Of a stretch of 64,000 bases of DNA, positions 42,330-50,787 are shown piece after piece. The stretch lies in the NCBI RefSeq assembly GCF_024362325.1, contig NZ_CP101497.1, forward strand, positions 1,550,001-1,614,000, written 5' to 3'. Below the pieces are notes generated by a model. That model was not told the origin of the DNA and made no database searches. It worked only from the letters and a program-made list of their open reading frames with translations. Position numbers and translations under genes: made by a program. The stretch's first letter is position 1. Every line of letters begins with the position of its first letter. Source of the stretch: Microcella humidisoli (GTDB lineage: Bacteria > Actinomycetota > Actinomycetes > Actinomycetales > Microbacteriaceae).

Positions 42330-44045
42330 ATGGTGACCAATGACGAGACCATCAGTGTCGGCCAGTACCTCGCCTCCCGCCTCGTGCAGTGCGGCGGATC
42401 GCACGCCTTCGGCATCCCCGGCGACTTCACGCTGAGCCTGCTCGACGAGCTGCTCAGCGTCAACGAGCACAGTGACGACCGCCTCACCTGGGTCGGCTCG
42501 AGTAACGAGCTCAACGCCGCCTACGCCGCCGACGGCTTCGCGCGCGTCGGCCGCACCATCGCGAGCGTCGTCACGACCTACGGCGTCGGCGAGCTCAGCG
42601 CCATCAACGGCATCGCGGGCGCCTTCGCTGAAGACGTGCCCGTCATCTCGATCGTCGGCATGCCCGCCACGGGCGCGCTCGGCAGCGGCGCCCTGCTGCA
42701 CCACAGCTTGCTCGACGGCGACCACGAGCACTTCGTGCGCGCCTTCCGCGAGGTCACCGCGGCGCAGACGGTGCTCACCACCGAGACGGCGACCGCGGAA
42801 ATTGACCGCGTGCTGACCGTCGCGCTCACCTCGAGCAAGCCCGTGTACCTCGGGGTGCCCACCGACGTCGCGGTCGCGCGGGTGAGCGCCGCCGGGTTGG
42901 CCGAGCCGATCCGGGCCCGCGGCAGCGAGCCGGGCGCCCTCGCCGCCTTCGAGCGTGCGCTCGCGCAGCGCTTCGCCGGGGAGACTGCAGTGACGGTGCT
43001 CGCCGGGCCGCGCATCCACCGCCGCGGAGTCGAGGGCCGGGTCGCCGCGCTCGCCGACCTGCCCGGGGTGCGCATCGCCAGCCAGGTGGGCTCGAAAGCC
43101 GTGATCGACGAAGACCACCCGGCGAGCCTCGGCACCTACATGGGCGCCATCACGCAGACCGAGCGCGCGCGCCGCGCCGTCGACGAGGCCGACCTGCTCG
43201 TCATGGTCGGCACGGTCGTGAGCGACTTCACGACGGGCTTCTTCACGCAGGCCTTCGACCCGACCGCGGCCGTCGAGCTCGCCCTCGACCACGCGCGCAT
43301 CGGCTACGCCGTCTACCCCGAGGTGCGGCTCGACGACGCGCTCGAGGTGCTCGCGCGCGTGACCGCTGCGGCCGGCTTCGCGGCGGCCGAGGTCATCGAG
43401 GTGCCCGACCTTGCCGCACCCGCGGCGGCCGACGACGCAGCGTCGCTCGACCATGCGATCTTCTGGCACGAGCTGCAGGGCTGGCTGCCGCGCGAGACGA
43501 CGGTCGTCGCCGAGGCCGGCACCTCGTTCTACGGCGCCCTCGACCTGCGGCTGCCCGAGCGCAGCGACCTGCTCGGCCAGCCCGTGTGGTCGTCGATCGG
43601 CTACACGATCCCCGCCATGCTCGGCGCGGGCCTCGCCCGCCGCGACCGTCGGCCCGTGCTCATCATCGGCGACGGCGCCGCGCAGCTGACGGTGCAAGAG
43701 CTCGGGCAGGTGTTCCACCACGGGCTCGCGCCGGTCATCCTGCTCATCGACAACGCCGGGTATACGGTCGAGCGCATGATCCAGAGCCCCGAGGCCGTCT
43801 ACCAGGACATCGTGCCGTGGAACTGGCGGCTCATCCCCGCCGCGCTCGGCGGCTCGCGCGTGCGCGTTCTCGAGGCGACGACCGCGGGCGAGCTGCGCGC
43901 GGCCCTCGCCGTCGCCGGGTCGGCCGCGGATGACGCCCTGTTCGTGCGCGTGCAGCTGCCGCGCGACGACGCCCCGCGCCTGCTCGTCGAGCTCACACAG
44001 CGCCTCGCCACCCGACCCGCCGAGAGCGTCAAGGAGCTCGCATGA
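42330..44045 (+). CDS. thiamine-diphosphate 2-keto acid decarboxylase (indolepyruvate/branched-chain type)
   Basis: 571 aa. Pyruvate-decarboxylase-family layout: N-terminal PYR domain with GDFTLS (Asp32), the cofactor-activating Glu60 in SSNELNAAYAADGFAR, and the paired His124-His125 (ALLHHSLLDGDHEHF) characteristic of decarboxylases rather than acetolactate synthases. The C-terminal PP domain has GDGAAQLTVQELGQVF and LLIDNAGYTVE for ThDP/Mg binding. It would decarboxylate phenyl-, indole- or branched-chain keto acids to aldehydes. It overlaps the amino-acid dehydrogenase gene by 4 bases, giving deamination then decarboxylation (Ehrlich-type). Confidence 0.9.
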   Translation: MVTNDETISVGQYLASRLVQCGGSHAFGIPGDFTLSLLDELLSVNEHSDDRLTWVGSSNELNAAYAADGFARVGRTIASVVTTYGVGELSAINGIAGAFAEDVPVISIVGMPATGALGSGALLHHSLLDGDHEHFVRAFREVTAAQTVLTTETATAEIDRVLTVALTSSKPVYLGVPTDVAVARVSAAGLAEPIRARGSEPGALAAFERALAQRFAGETAVTVLAGPRIHRRGVEGRVAALADLPGVRIASQVGSKAVIDEDHPASLGTYMGAITQTERARRAVDEADLLVMVGTVVSDFTTGFFTQAFDPTAAVELALDHARIGYAVYPEVRLDDALEVLARVTAAAGFAAAEVIEVPDLAAPAAADDAASLDHAIFWHELQGWLPRETTVVAEAGTSFYGALDLRLPERSDLLGQPVWSSIGYTIPAMLGAGLARRDRRPVLIIGDGAAQLTVQELGQVFHHGLAPVILLIDNAGYTVERMIQSPEAVYQDIVPWNWRLIPAALGGSRVRVLEATTAGELRAALAVAGSAADDALFVRVQLPRDDAPRLLVELTQRLATRPAESVKELA

Positions 44046-45094
44046 CCATCGCCGCCCCTCTTCCCGACTTCACCCATGAGCGCGTCACGACCGTCACGGG
44101 CGCGCGCTCGGGCCTGCACCTGACCGTCGCGCTGCACTCGAGCGCGATCGGCCCCGCCCTCGGCGGCTGCCGTCTCTGGACCTACGAGCACTGGCTCGAC
44201 GGCGTCGCCGACGCGATGCGGCTCGGCCAGGCCATGACGATGAAGAACGCGCTCGCCGACATCGGCGCGGGCGGCGGCAAAGCCGTCATCGCGCTGGCCC
44301 CCGGTGACGTTCTCGACGCGGCGCGGCGACGGGATGCCCTGCTCGACCTCGGCGACCTCGTCGAGTCGTTCGGCGGCGCGTACATCACGACCGAAGACGT
44401 GGGAGTCACCGAGCACGACATGCTGATCGTGCGCGAGCGGACCCAGCACGTCGTCGGCCTGCCCGCCGCCGATGGCGGCGCGGGGGAACCGGCCGCCGGT
44501 ACGGCGCTCGGCGTGTTCGCCTCGATCGAGCAGGTGCTGTTCGCGGTGTTCGGCTCGGCCTCGGTCGAAGGCCGGTCGTTCGTGATCTCGGGACTCGGGC
44601 AGGTGGGCTCGCGCCTCGCGCGGCGCCTCGCCGAGGCGGGGGCCGTGCTCACCGTCACCGACATCAACCCGAGCGCCCTCGCGATCGCCGACCAGCTCGG
44701 CGCGACCTGGATCGACGCGGCCGACGCGGTGTCGACGCCCGCCGACGTGTTCGTGCCGGCGGGCCTCGGCGGAATCCTGACCGCGCCCGTGATCGCGCAG
44801 CTGCCCGTGCGCGCCGTCTGCGGGCCGGCCAACAACCCGCTGGCCGAGCGCAGTGGGGCCGACGCGCTCGCCGCGCGGGGCATCCTGTACGCCCCCGACT
44901 ATGTCGTCAACGCCGGGGGAGTGATTCACCTCGCTCTCACCGAGCGCGGCGAGACTCCCGAGACCGTCGACGCGCGGCTGCGCGGCATCGGCGGCACCCT
45001 CGCTGAGGTGCTCGCGACGGCCGAGGCAGAGGGCATTACACCGCTGGACGCCGCCGACCGCATTGCCCTCGCCCGAGTCGCCGCCGCCCGCTGA
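44042..45094 (+). CDS. leucine/phenylalanine/valine dehydrogenase (Glu/Leu/Phe/Val DH family)
   Basis: 350 aa starting in an ATGA overlap with the decarboxylase gene. LHSSAIGPALGGCRLW, the catalytic Lys68 (TMKNALAD) and Lys80 (GAGGGKAVI), the Asp in TTEDVGVTEHDM, and the Rossmann motif GLGQVGSRLARRL mark an NAD-dependent branched-chain or aromatic L-amino-acid dehydrogenase. The two Lys positions match those of leucine dehydrogenases. It makes the keto acid used by the decarboxylase. Exact preference (Leu, Val or Phe) cannot be decided here. Confidence 0.9.
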   Translation: MTIAAPLPDFTHERVTTVTGARSGLHLTVALHSSAIGPALGGCRLWTYEHWLDGVADAMRLGQAMTMKNALADIGAGGGKAVIALAPGDVLDAARRRDALLDLGDLVESFGGAYITTEDVGVTEHDMLIVRERTQHVVGLPAADGGAGEPAAGTALGVFASIEQVLFAVFGSASVEGRSFVISGLGQVGSRLARRLAEAGAVLTVTDINPSALAIADQLGATWIDAADAVSTPADVFVPAGLGGILTAPVIAQLPVRAVCGPANNPLAERSGADALAARGILYAPDYVVNAGGVIHLALTERGETPETVDARLRGIGGTLAEVLATAEAEGITPLDAADRIALARVAAAR

Positions 45095-45120
45095 GCTCCG
45101 CCGGGGTGTTGGATGAGCGC

Positions 45121-45468
45121 ATGAGCGAGATCGACGACTACATCGCGGCAGCGCCCGAGGCCGCGCGCGAGCGCCTGCTCGCCGTGCGCGAGACGCTGCG
45201 GCGCTGCGTGCCGGGCGGCACCGAGGCGTTCCGGTACGGGATGCCCGCCGTCATGATCGACGCGCGCCACGGCCTGCACTATGCGAACTGGACGAAGCAC
45301 CTCGCGTTGTACCCGATCTACCGGGGTGACGAGGCCTTCGAGGCAGTGGTCGGGCCGTATCGCGCGAAGACCGACTCGGTGCACTTCCCGCACGCACAGC
45401 CCCTGCCGCTCGACGTGATCGAGACCATCGCCCGCGCGCTCGACGCGCGCCGAACCCCCGGGTCGTGA
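45121..45468 (+). CDS. DUF1801-type protein
   Basis: 115 aa from the ATG at 45121 (an in-frame GTG at 45106 would add five residues). EIDDYIAAAPEAARERLLAV, TEAFRYGMPAVMIDARHGLH, WTKHLALYPIYRGDEAF and DSVHFPHAQPLPLDVIETIA are typical of the DUF1801/iron-chaperone-like family. Very similar in layout to the protein at 18850. No catalytic residues are known. It lies 26 bp after the dehydrogenase and may be read through from it. Confidence 0.82.
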   Translation: MSEIDDYIAAAPEAARERLLAVRETLRRCVPGGTEAFRYGMPAVMIDARHGLHYANWTKHLALYPIYRGDEAFEAVVGPYRAKTDSVHFPHAQPLPLDVIETIARALDARRTPGS

Positions 45469-45554
45469 CCGCGACCCTGTGAAGTCAACCCCTGACGGGC
45501 GATCGAGCAGCAGCCATAGCGTGGCTGACCACCGACCGAACAGGGGAGACCACT

Positions 45555-46028
45555 ATGGCCACCGTGAATTCCAGCATCGACATCGACGCACCCATCTCGA
45601 CCGTCTACAACCAGTGGACTCAGTTCGAGAGCTTCCCCCAGTTCATGTCGGGGGTCGACTCGATCGTGCAGAAGAGCGACACCCTCACCGACTGGACCGT
45701 CTCGATCGCCGGCGTTACGCGCGAGTTCGAGGCGACGATCGTCGAGCAGCACCCCGACGAGCGCATCGCCTGGAACTCCAGCGTCGGCGAGGAGCACTCG
45801 GGTGTCGTCACGTTCCACCGCCTCGCGGCCGACACGACCCGCATCACCCTCCAGCTCACCTGGACCCCGCAGGGCATCGTCGAGAAGATCGGAGCCCTGC
45901 TGCAGGTCGACGACATCCAGATCGACCGCGACCTGAAGAAGTTCAAGCACCTCGTCGAAACGAACGGCTTCGAGACCGGCGCCTGGCGCGGCGACGTCGA
46001 CCGCGCGCCCGACTCGACCGGCCGCTGA
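45555..46028 (+). CDS. SRPBCC (START/Bet v1-like) family protein
   Basis: 157 aa; GGGGAGA precedes the ATG. SSIDIDAPISTVYNQWTQFE and SFPQFMSGVDSIVQKSDTLT are the usual start of SRPBCC cyclase/dehydrase-like proteins, followed by WTVSIAGVTREFEATIVEQH, RIAWNSSVGEEHSGVVTFH and TRITLQLTWTPQGIVEKIG. The fold has a hydrophobic pocket for lipids or aromatic compounds. In actinobacteria these are often stress-induced envelope-related proteins. Ligand unknown. Confidence 0.88.
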   Translation: MATVNSSIDIDAPISTVYNQWTQFESFPQFMSGVDSIVQKSDTLTDWTVSIAGVTREFEATIVEQHPDERIAWNSSVGEEHSGVVTFHRLAADTTRITLQLTWTPQGIVEKIGALLQVDDIQIDRDLKKFKHLVETNGFETGAWRGDVDRAPDSTGR

Positions 46029-46083
46029 CTGCCACCATCGCCTCGCTCGCGCCGAATAGGGTGACGAGCGAGGGGGTGGGGCG

Positions 46084-46788
46084 ATGAGTTGGAACGATCG
46101 GCATCGCGCGCGCATCCTCGACGGCGCCGACTCGCGCGCCGCGACCGACGAGCTGCTCGGCGGGCTTCGCCGCGGCGGGTTCGGGGGCCGCGCTCTCGGG
46201 GCGTTCATCGCCGACGCGACGCTGCGCAGCATCCGCGAGGCCCGCAAGCGGCCTATCGCCCTCGCCGAGGCGACCGCCGTGCACGCGGGCATGGCCGCGC
46301 TCGCGCACCCGCACGGCCGTGTCTGGGTCGCCACGAGCTGGCTCATGACCGTCACGCATCTCGGGATGCTCGAAGAGCGCCGCACGATGGGCCTGCCCAA
46401 TCTGCTCACGGTCGCCCGAGCCAATCTGCCGGCCGCCGCGGCGCGACTCGGGTCGGCCGTTCCGGTTCTGGCGCTGGCCACGGATTTCGTCGACGGCAAG
46501 CTCGCGCGCCGCACGGGCACGGTCACCCGCTTCGGCACGCAGGGCGACTACCTCGCCGACGCCGCGCTCTGGACCTGGTTCACCGTGACGCACGAGCGCA
46601 GCCGGGGATGGCAGCTCGCGACCTTCGCGGCGTGGGCGATCCCGGTCGCGGGGCTGACGGTGGCCAGCTTCGCGAAAGGCGGCATGGTCGACGTGCCGCG
46701 CTCGCGCTGGCTGCGCCCGGCCGCCGCGGTCGAGGTGCTCATCGGGGCGCGCGTGCTCGCCCGCCTGGTGGCTCGACGCCGCGGCTAG
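46084..46788 (+). CDS. CDP-alcohol phosphatidyltransferase-like membrane protein
   Basis: 234 aa. GLPNLLTVARANLPAAAARL precedes the catalytic motif DFVDGKLARRTGTVTRFG followed by TQGDYLAD, which gives the complete DGxxAR..G...D...D signature (about 138-160). Several membrane helices lie in 60-80, 115-135 and 165-230. Normal members join a CDP-activated lipid to an alcohol for phospholipid synthesis. The N-terminal extension (1-95) is unusual. Stop codon overlaps the convergent EamA-type gene. Confidence 0.85.
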   Translation: MSWNDRHRARILDGADSRAATDELLGGLRRGGFGGRALGAFIADATLRSIREARKRPIALAEATAVHAGMAALAHPHGRVWVATSWLMTVTHLGMLEERRTMGLPNLLTVARANLPAAAARLGSAVPVLALATDFVDGKLARRTGTVTRFGTQGDYLADAALWTWFTVTHERSRGWQLATFAAWAIPVAGLTVASFAKGGMVDVPRSRWLRPAAAVEVLIGARVLARLVARRRG

Positions 46789-47636
46789 AGCGACGCGAGC
46801 ACGAGCGCGGCCGAGGCCACGACGAGCCCGAGCACCTGCCAGCGCGTCATGAGCTCGCGCAGGAAGACGCGGCCGATGATCGCTGTGAAGACGGGGGCGG
46901 CAGGCGCGAGGATCGCGAGCAGCACGAGGTCGCCCGTCTGCAGCGCGAGCACGAGGAACAGGTTGCCGAGAATGTCGGCGGCCCCCGTGATCATCGGGAA
47001 GAGAACGTACCGGGTGCGGACGTGCGCGCCGACGGTGCGAGCGCCCTCGCGCCACAGCATCCACCCCAGCAGCACCATGGCGATCGTCGTGACGCCGAAG
47101 CGGGCGCCGACGATCGGCCACAGGCCGTCAGCTGCGGGGGCGGAGTTGATCGTGACGATGAAGCCCGTGAAGAGCGTGGCGGCGACCGCGGCGAGCAGCG
47201 GCCCGCGCAGGCTCGGCCGCACCCCGTCGACCGGCGGGCGGTAGGTGACGAGCAGGATGGCGACGAGCCCGAGGGCGAGCCCCGCCCCGCGCAGGGGGGT
47301 GATCGTGTCGCCCGTGATGACGCCCACGAGCACGAGCAGCGCCGTGCCGACGACGGCGAGCACCGCGCCCGCGATGCCGACGGGCCCGATCGCGAAGGCG
47401 CGATAGGCGACGGGCAGGCCGCTTCCGCCGAAGAGTCCGGCGAGGAACCCGATCCAGAATCCGGGCCAGCTCGGCGTGCCGGGCATGACGAGGGCGAGCA
47501 GCAGCGCGATGACGATCGTCGTCGGACCAGCGATCGCGACGACGATCGCGATGGGGAAGCGGCGCGCTGCGACCCCGCCCATGACGTTGCTCACCGAGAT
47601 GAACAGCGCGTTGATGAGGATGAAGACGACCGCCAT
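46785..47636 (-). CDS. EamA/DMT-superfamily transporter
   Basis: 283 aa with ten membrane helices in two repeats of five (1-140 and 145-283), the EamA layout. Notable segments: NALFISVSNVMGGVAARRFP, AYRAFAIGPVGIAGAVLAVV and ILAPAAPVFTAIIGRVFLRE, the last being the conserved end of the second repeat. DMT transporters export or import metabolites such as amino acids. Substrate unknown. Overlaps by 4 bases the stop of the convergent phosphatidyltransferase-like gene. Confidence 0.88.
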   Translation of the reverse strand: MAVVFILINALFISVSNVMGGVAARRFPIAIVVAIAGPTTIVIALLLALVMPGTPSWPGFWIGFLAGLFGGSGLPVAYRAFAIGPVGIAGAVLAVVGTALLVLVGVITGDTITPLRGAGLALGLVAILLVTYRPPVDGVRPSLRGPLLAAVAATLFTGFIVTINSAPAADGLWPIVGARFGVTTIAMVLLGWMLWREGARTVGAHVRTRYVLFPMITGAADILGNLFLVLALQTGDLVLLAILAPAAPVFTAIIGRVFLRELMTRWQVLGLVVASAALVLASL

Positions 47637-47743
47637 GGAGTGACCTTCGCGCAGAGGAGGATGGCCGCCGAACGAGCTCGGGAGTCGCCGTCGCCAGCCT
47701 ACCGAGGGCGGCGCCGGCCGCCCCGCCCTGTACGGTTGCGCAC

Positions 47744-48589
47744 GTGAGCACCCTCGACGCGGCCTTCGACATCCTGCAGTGCCCGAGCTGCGGCGAGCCG
47801 CTGAGCGCGGCCGACGGCGGCGCCTCGTGCGCCAACCGTCACCACTTCGACCGGGCCCGCCAGGGTTACCTGAGCCTGCGCGCCGCCCACAAGGGCAAGG
47901 GTGCTCCGGCGACGGGCGACACCCCCGAGATGCTCGAGGCGCGTGAGCGCTTCCAGGCCGAAGGCTTCCACGACGACATTCGCGCGGCCGTGCTCGCGGC
48001 CGTTCCGGCTGATGCGCGCGGCTGGCTCGCCGACCTCGGTGGCGGCACCGGCTGGCACGCGGCCTCGGTTCTGGATGCCCGCCCTGAGCTGCACGGCGTC
48101 GTCCTCGACGCCTCGGCCCCGGCGGTGCGCATCGCGGCCCGCGCGCACGAGCGGTTGGCCGGGGTGAGCGCCGATGTGTGGACGGGCGTGCCCCTGCGCG
48201 ACGCGAGCGTCGACGTGGTGCTGCGCATCTTCGCGCCCGGCGCCGCGGGCGAGGTGCGGCGCATCCTCGCGCCGGGCGGCACCGCGGTGTTCGCCGTGCC
48301 GCACGCCGACCACATGCGCGAGCTGGGCCACGGCCTCAAGCTCATGAAGGTGCCGGCCGGCAAGGCGGAAGAGGTCGCGGCGAGCATCCCCGATGCGACC
48401 CTCGTGAGCTCGGTCGAGGTGCGCCAGCGCGTACAGCTGAGTGTCGAGCAGGCTCTCGACGCCGTGTTCATGGGGCCCAATGCCTTCCACCAAGACCGGG
48501 CGAAGGTCGAGAAGGTGCTGCTCGAGTGGCAGGCGCCCATCAGCGTGACGATCGCCGTGACCGTGGTGGCGCTGCGCCTCGAAGCCTGA
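47744..48589 (+). CDS. RlmA-like 23S rRNA (guanine-N1) methyltransferase
   Basis: 281 aa from a GTG. N-terminal zinc finger: CPSCGEPL (Cys13, Cys16) and SCANRHHFD, with the third Cys and a His, then DRARQGYLSLR, typical of the RlmA/TlrB family. The SAM-binding domain has LADLGGGTGWHAASVL (about 93-108). The C-terminal part (TPEML..R..F upstream; QALDAVFMGPNAFH near 232-245) also fits. RlmA(I) modifies G745 and the paralogue TlrB G748 of 23S rRNA. The choice of position cannot be made here. Confidence 0.85.
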   Translation: MSTLDAAFDILQCPSCGEPLSAADGGASCANRHHFDRARQGYLSLRAAHKGKGAPATGDTPEMLEARERFQAEGFHDDIRAAVLAAVPADARGWLADLGGGTGWHAASVLDARPELHGVVLDASAPAVRIAARAHERLAGVSADVWTGVPLRDASVDVVLRIFAPGAAGEVRRILAPGGTAVFAVPHADHMRELGHGLKLMKVPAGKAEEVAASIPDATLVSSVEVRQRVQLSVEQALDAVFMGPNAFHQDRAKVEKVLLEWQAPISVTIAVTVVALRLEA

Positions 48590-48728
48590 GCTCTCTGAGG
48601 CACCGGCACGGGGGATTGCCCCCGCACGGTTCGGGGGTGGCTCGGATGCCGCCGCACGCGGCCGATCGCGAGGCTGGAGTCACCCCGGCGCGCCGTGCGC
48701 CGTGGCAGTCTGACCTCAGGAGAATCCC
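48590..48728. other. intergenic region before the two-component operon
   Basis: 139 bases. A short hairpin (CGGGGG 48609-48614 with CCCCCG 48619-48624) may end the methyltransferase transcript. The remainder holds the promoter for the histidine kinase gene, whose ribosome binding site AGGAGA is at 48718-48723. Nothing else seen. Confidence 0.4.
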
Positions 48729-50123
48729 ATGACCACCGCCCCCGCAGCCCCGGCTCCCGCCGCGGTGCCCGCCGTCGCCGACAGCTGGAGCTACGGCGCC
48801 CTGTGGCGCCGCGTGCCGCGCGCTCTTGGCTACCTGCTGCCGACCTTCGTGATCGCCATCACCGTCTCGGTGGCGCTCAGCTCGTTCGTCTCGACGGCCG
48901 TGAGCCTGCTCATCGTCATCGTCGGCATCTACCTGCTCGCCCTCACCCTGCTGCTCGCGCGCTACACCGGAACCTTCGAGGTCATCCGTCTGCGCTGGTC
49001 GGGCGAGACGCCGATCACCGAACCGGCGTGGCCCAACGACCCGAGCATCGTGTGGTGGAAGCGCTGGCTGCGACCGCTCGCGAACGGTCGCTACTGGCTG
49101 AGCCTGCTGCACGGCGCCATCGTCGCGCCGATCATCGCGACGCTGAGCTTCATCGTCGTCACCGTGTGGCTGTCGCTCATCGCGGCGAGCATCGCCGTCC
49201 CCATCCGCGTCGCCTTCTTCGACCTCGACCGCTGGGTCATCGAGGGTCGCGACGGCGGCAGCTGGGTCATTCCGAACGAGTGGGTCGAGAACTTCGCGCC
49301 CGTTGCCGTGATCGTGGCGATCGTGCTCGGCGTCATCGCCCTCGTCACCCTGCCCTACGTGCTGCGCGGCCTCACCTGGCTGCACGCGGCGATCGCCCGC
49401 CCCTTCCTCGGACGCTTCACCAACGAGCAGCTGGAGCAGCAGGTGTCGAGCCTGTTCACCTCGCGTCAGGCGGCCGTCGCGGCCGAGGGCTCGGCCCTGC
49501 GCCGCATCGAGCGCGACATCCACGACGGACCGCAGCAGCGCCTCATCCGCCTGCAGATGGATCTCGCCGCCGCCGAGCGCCGCCTCGCCGAGAACCCCGA
49601 TGAGGCCGCCGGTCTGATCCAGGATGCCCGGCGCCAGGCGCAGGACGCGCTCGACGAACTGCGCAACCTGTCGCGCGGTTTCGCGCCGCCGCTGCTGCTC
49701 GACCGCGGGCTGTTCGCCGCGCTCGAGTCGCTCGCGACGCGGTCGAGCATCCCCGTCACGCTCGAGACCGAGCTCGGCGCGACCGCGAACCTGCCCGACG
49801 AGGTGGCGCGCAACGCCTACTTCGTGGCGAGCGAGCTCATCGCGAACGCCGCCAAGCACTCGCAGGCGAGCGCCATCACGCTGAGCGTCACGACCGTCGA
49901 CGGCGCGCTCGTCGTCGCCGTGACCGACGACGGCGTCGGCGGCGCGGTCGAGTCGGTCGGGCACGGCCTCGCGGGGCTGCGCGACCGCGCGGCGGGCATG
50001 GGCGGAACGTTCGAGATCTCGAGCCCCGACGGCGGCCCGACCACCGTGCGGGTGGCGCTGCCGCTCGCGGGCGTGGGCTCCGCATCCCTCGCCCCTGCCG
50101 ACGGCAGCGAGCCGAGTGCCTAA
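48729..50123 (+). CDS. sensor histidine kinase (NarL-type two-component system)
   Basis: 464 aa. Four membrane helices in an N-terminal putative sensor domain (about 33-55, 58-78, 125-155, 195-220), then a cytoplasmic HisKA_3 dimerisation helix with ERDIHDGPQQRLIRLQMD (phosphorylated His near 265) and an HATPase_c domain: NAYFVASELIANAAKHSQA (N box), DDGVGGAVESVGHGLAGLRD (G boxes). AGGAGA gives the start. It is directly followed by its response regulator. The signal is unknown; such pairs in actinobacteria often respond to envelope stress. Confidence 0.92.
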   Translation: MTTAPAAPAPAAVPAVADSWSYGALWRRVPRALGYLLPTFVIAITVSVALSSFVSTAVSLLIVIVGIYLLALTLLLARYTGTFEVIRLRWSGETPITEPAWPNDPSIVWWKRWLRPLANGRYWLSLLHGAIVAPIIATLSFIVVTVWLSLIAASIAVPIRVAFFDLDRWVIEGRDGGSWVIPNEWVENFAPVAVIVAIVLGVIALVTLPYVLRGLTWLHAAIARPFLGRFTNEQLEQQVSSLFTSRQAAVAAEGSALRRIERDIHDGPQQRLIRLQMDLAAAERRLAENPDEAAGLIQDARRQAQDALDELRNLSRGFAPPLLLDRGLFAALESLATRSSIPVTLETELGATANLPDEVARNAYFVASELIANAAKHSQASAITLSVTTVDGALVVAVTDDGVGGAVESVGHGLAGLRDRAAGMGGTFEISSPDGGPTTVRVALPLAGVGSASLAPADGSEPSA

Positions 50124-50133
50124 TCTGGAGGGC

Positions 50134-50784
50134 ATGTCAGCCCTTCGCGTCGCGGTCGCCGATGATTCGGTGCTGCTGCGCGAAGGGCTGGTTCGCGTGC
50201 TGCGCGACGCCGGGGTCGAGGTGGTCGGGGCGTTCGGCGACGCGGAGGCACTGCTCGCGGCGGTGCCGTCGCTCGAGGTGAACGCCGTCGTGCTCGATGT
50301 GCGCATGCCGCCGACGTTCCGCGACGAGGGCGTGCGCGCGGCGATCGAGCTGCGGCGGCGGCATCCCTCGATCGCGATCCTGCTGCTGTCGCAGTACGTC
50401 GAGGTGGCCTACGCGCAAGAGCTGCTCGCGGCCGGCACCGGCGGCGTGGGCTACCTGCTGAAAGACCGCGTCGTCTCGCTCGACGAGGTTCGGGATGCGC
50501 TCGACCGGGTCGCCGCGGGGGGCACGGTGCTCGACCCCGAGGTCATCACGCAGCTCATGGCGCGTCGCGTCGACCCGCTGCAGTCGCTCACGGCGCGCGA
50601 GCGCGACGTGCTCGAGCTCATGGCGCAGGGCCGCACCAACGGGGCGATCGCCGGGGCCCTGTTCATCGGGGTGGGCGCCGTCGAGAAGCACATCTCGGCG
50701 ATCTTCGCCAAGCTCGGCCTCGACGCCGCCGACGGCGACCACCGCCGCGTGCTCGCCGTGTTGGCCTGGCTGCAGGCTCAGTAG
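50134..50784 (+). CDS. NarL/LuxR-type response regulator
   Basis: 216 aa from the ATG at 50134 with GGAGG close upstream; a GTG at 50116 overlapping the kinase stop is an alternative. Receiver domain (1-120) with VAVADDSVLLREGL (acidic pair), phosphoacceptor Asp in VVLDVRMPP, LLLSQYVE and LLKDRV (Lys). C-terminal LuxR helix-turn-helix (about 150-212): LTARERDVLELMAQGRTNGA, IAGALFIGVGAVEKHISAIF. Partner of the preceding kinase. Target genes unknown. Confidence 0.93.
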   Translation: MSALRVAVADDSVLLREGLVRVLRDAGVEVVGAFGDAEALLAAVPSLEVNAVVLDVRMPPTFRDEGVRAAIELRRRHPSIAILLLSQYVEVAYAQELLAAGTGGVGYLLKDRVVSLDEVRDALDRVAAGGTVLDPEVITQLMARRVDPLQSLTARERDVLELMAQGRTNGAIAGALFIGVGAVEKHISAIFAKLGLDAADGDHRRVLAVLAWLQAQ

Positions 50785-50787
50785 CGC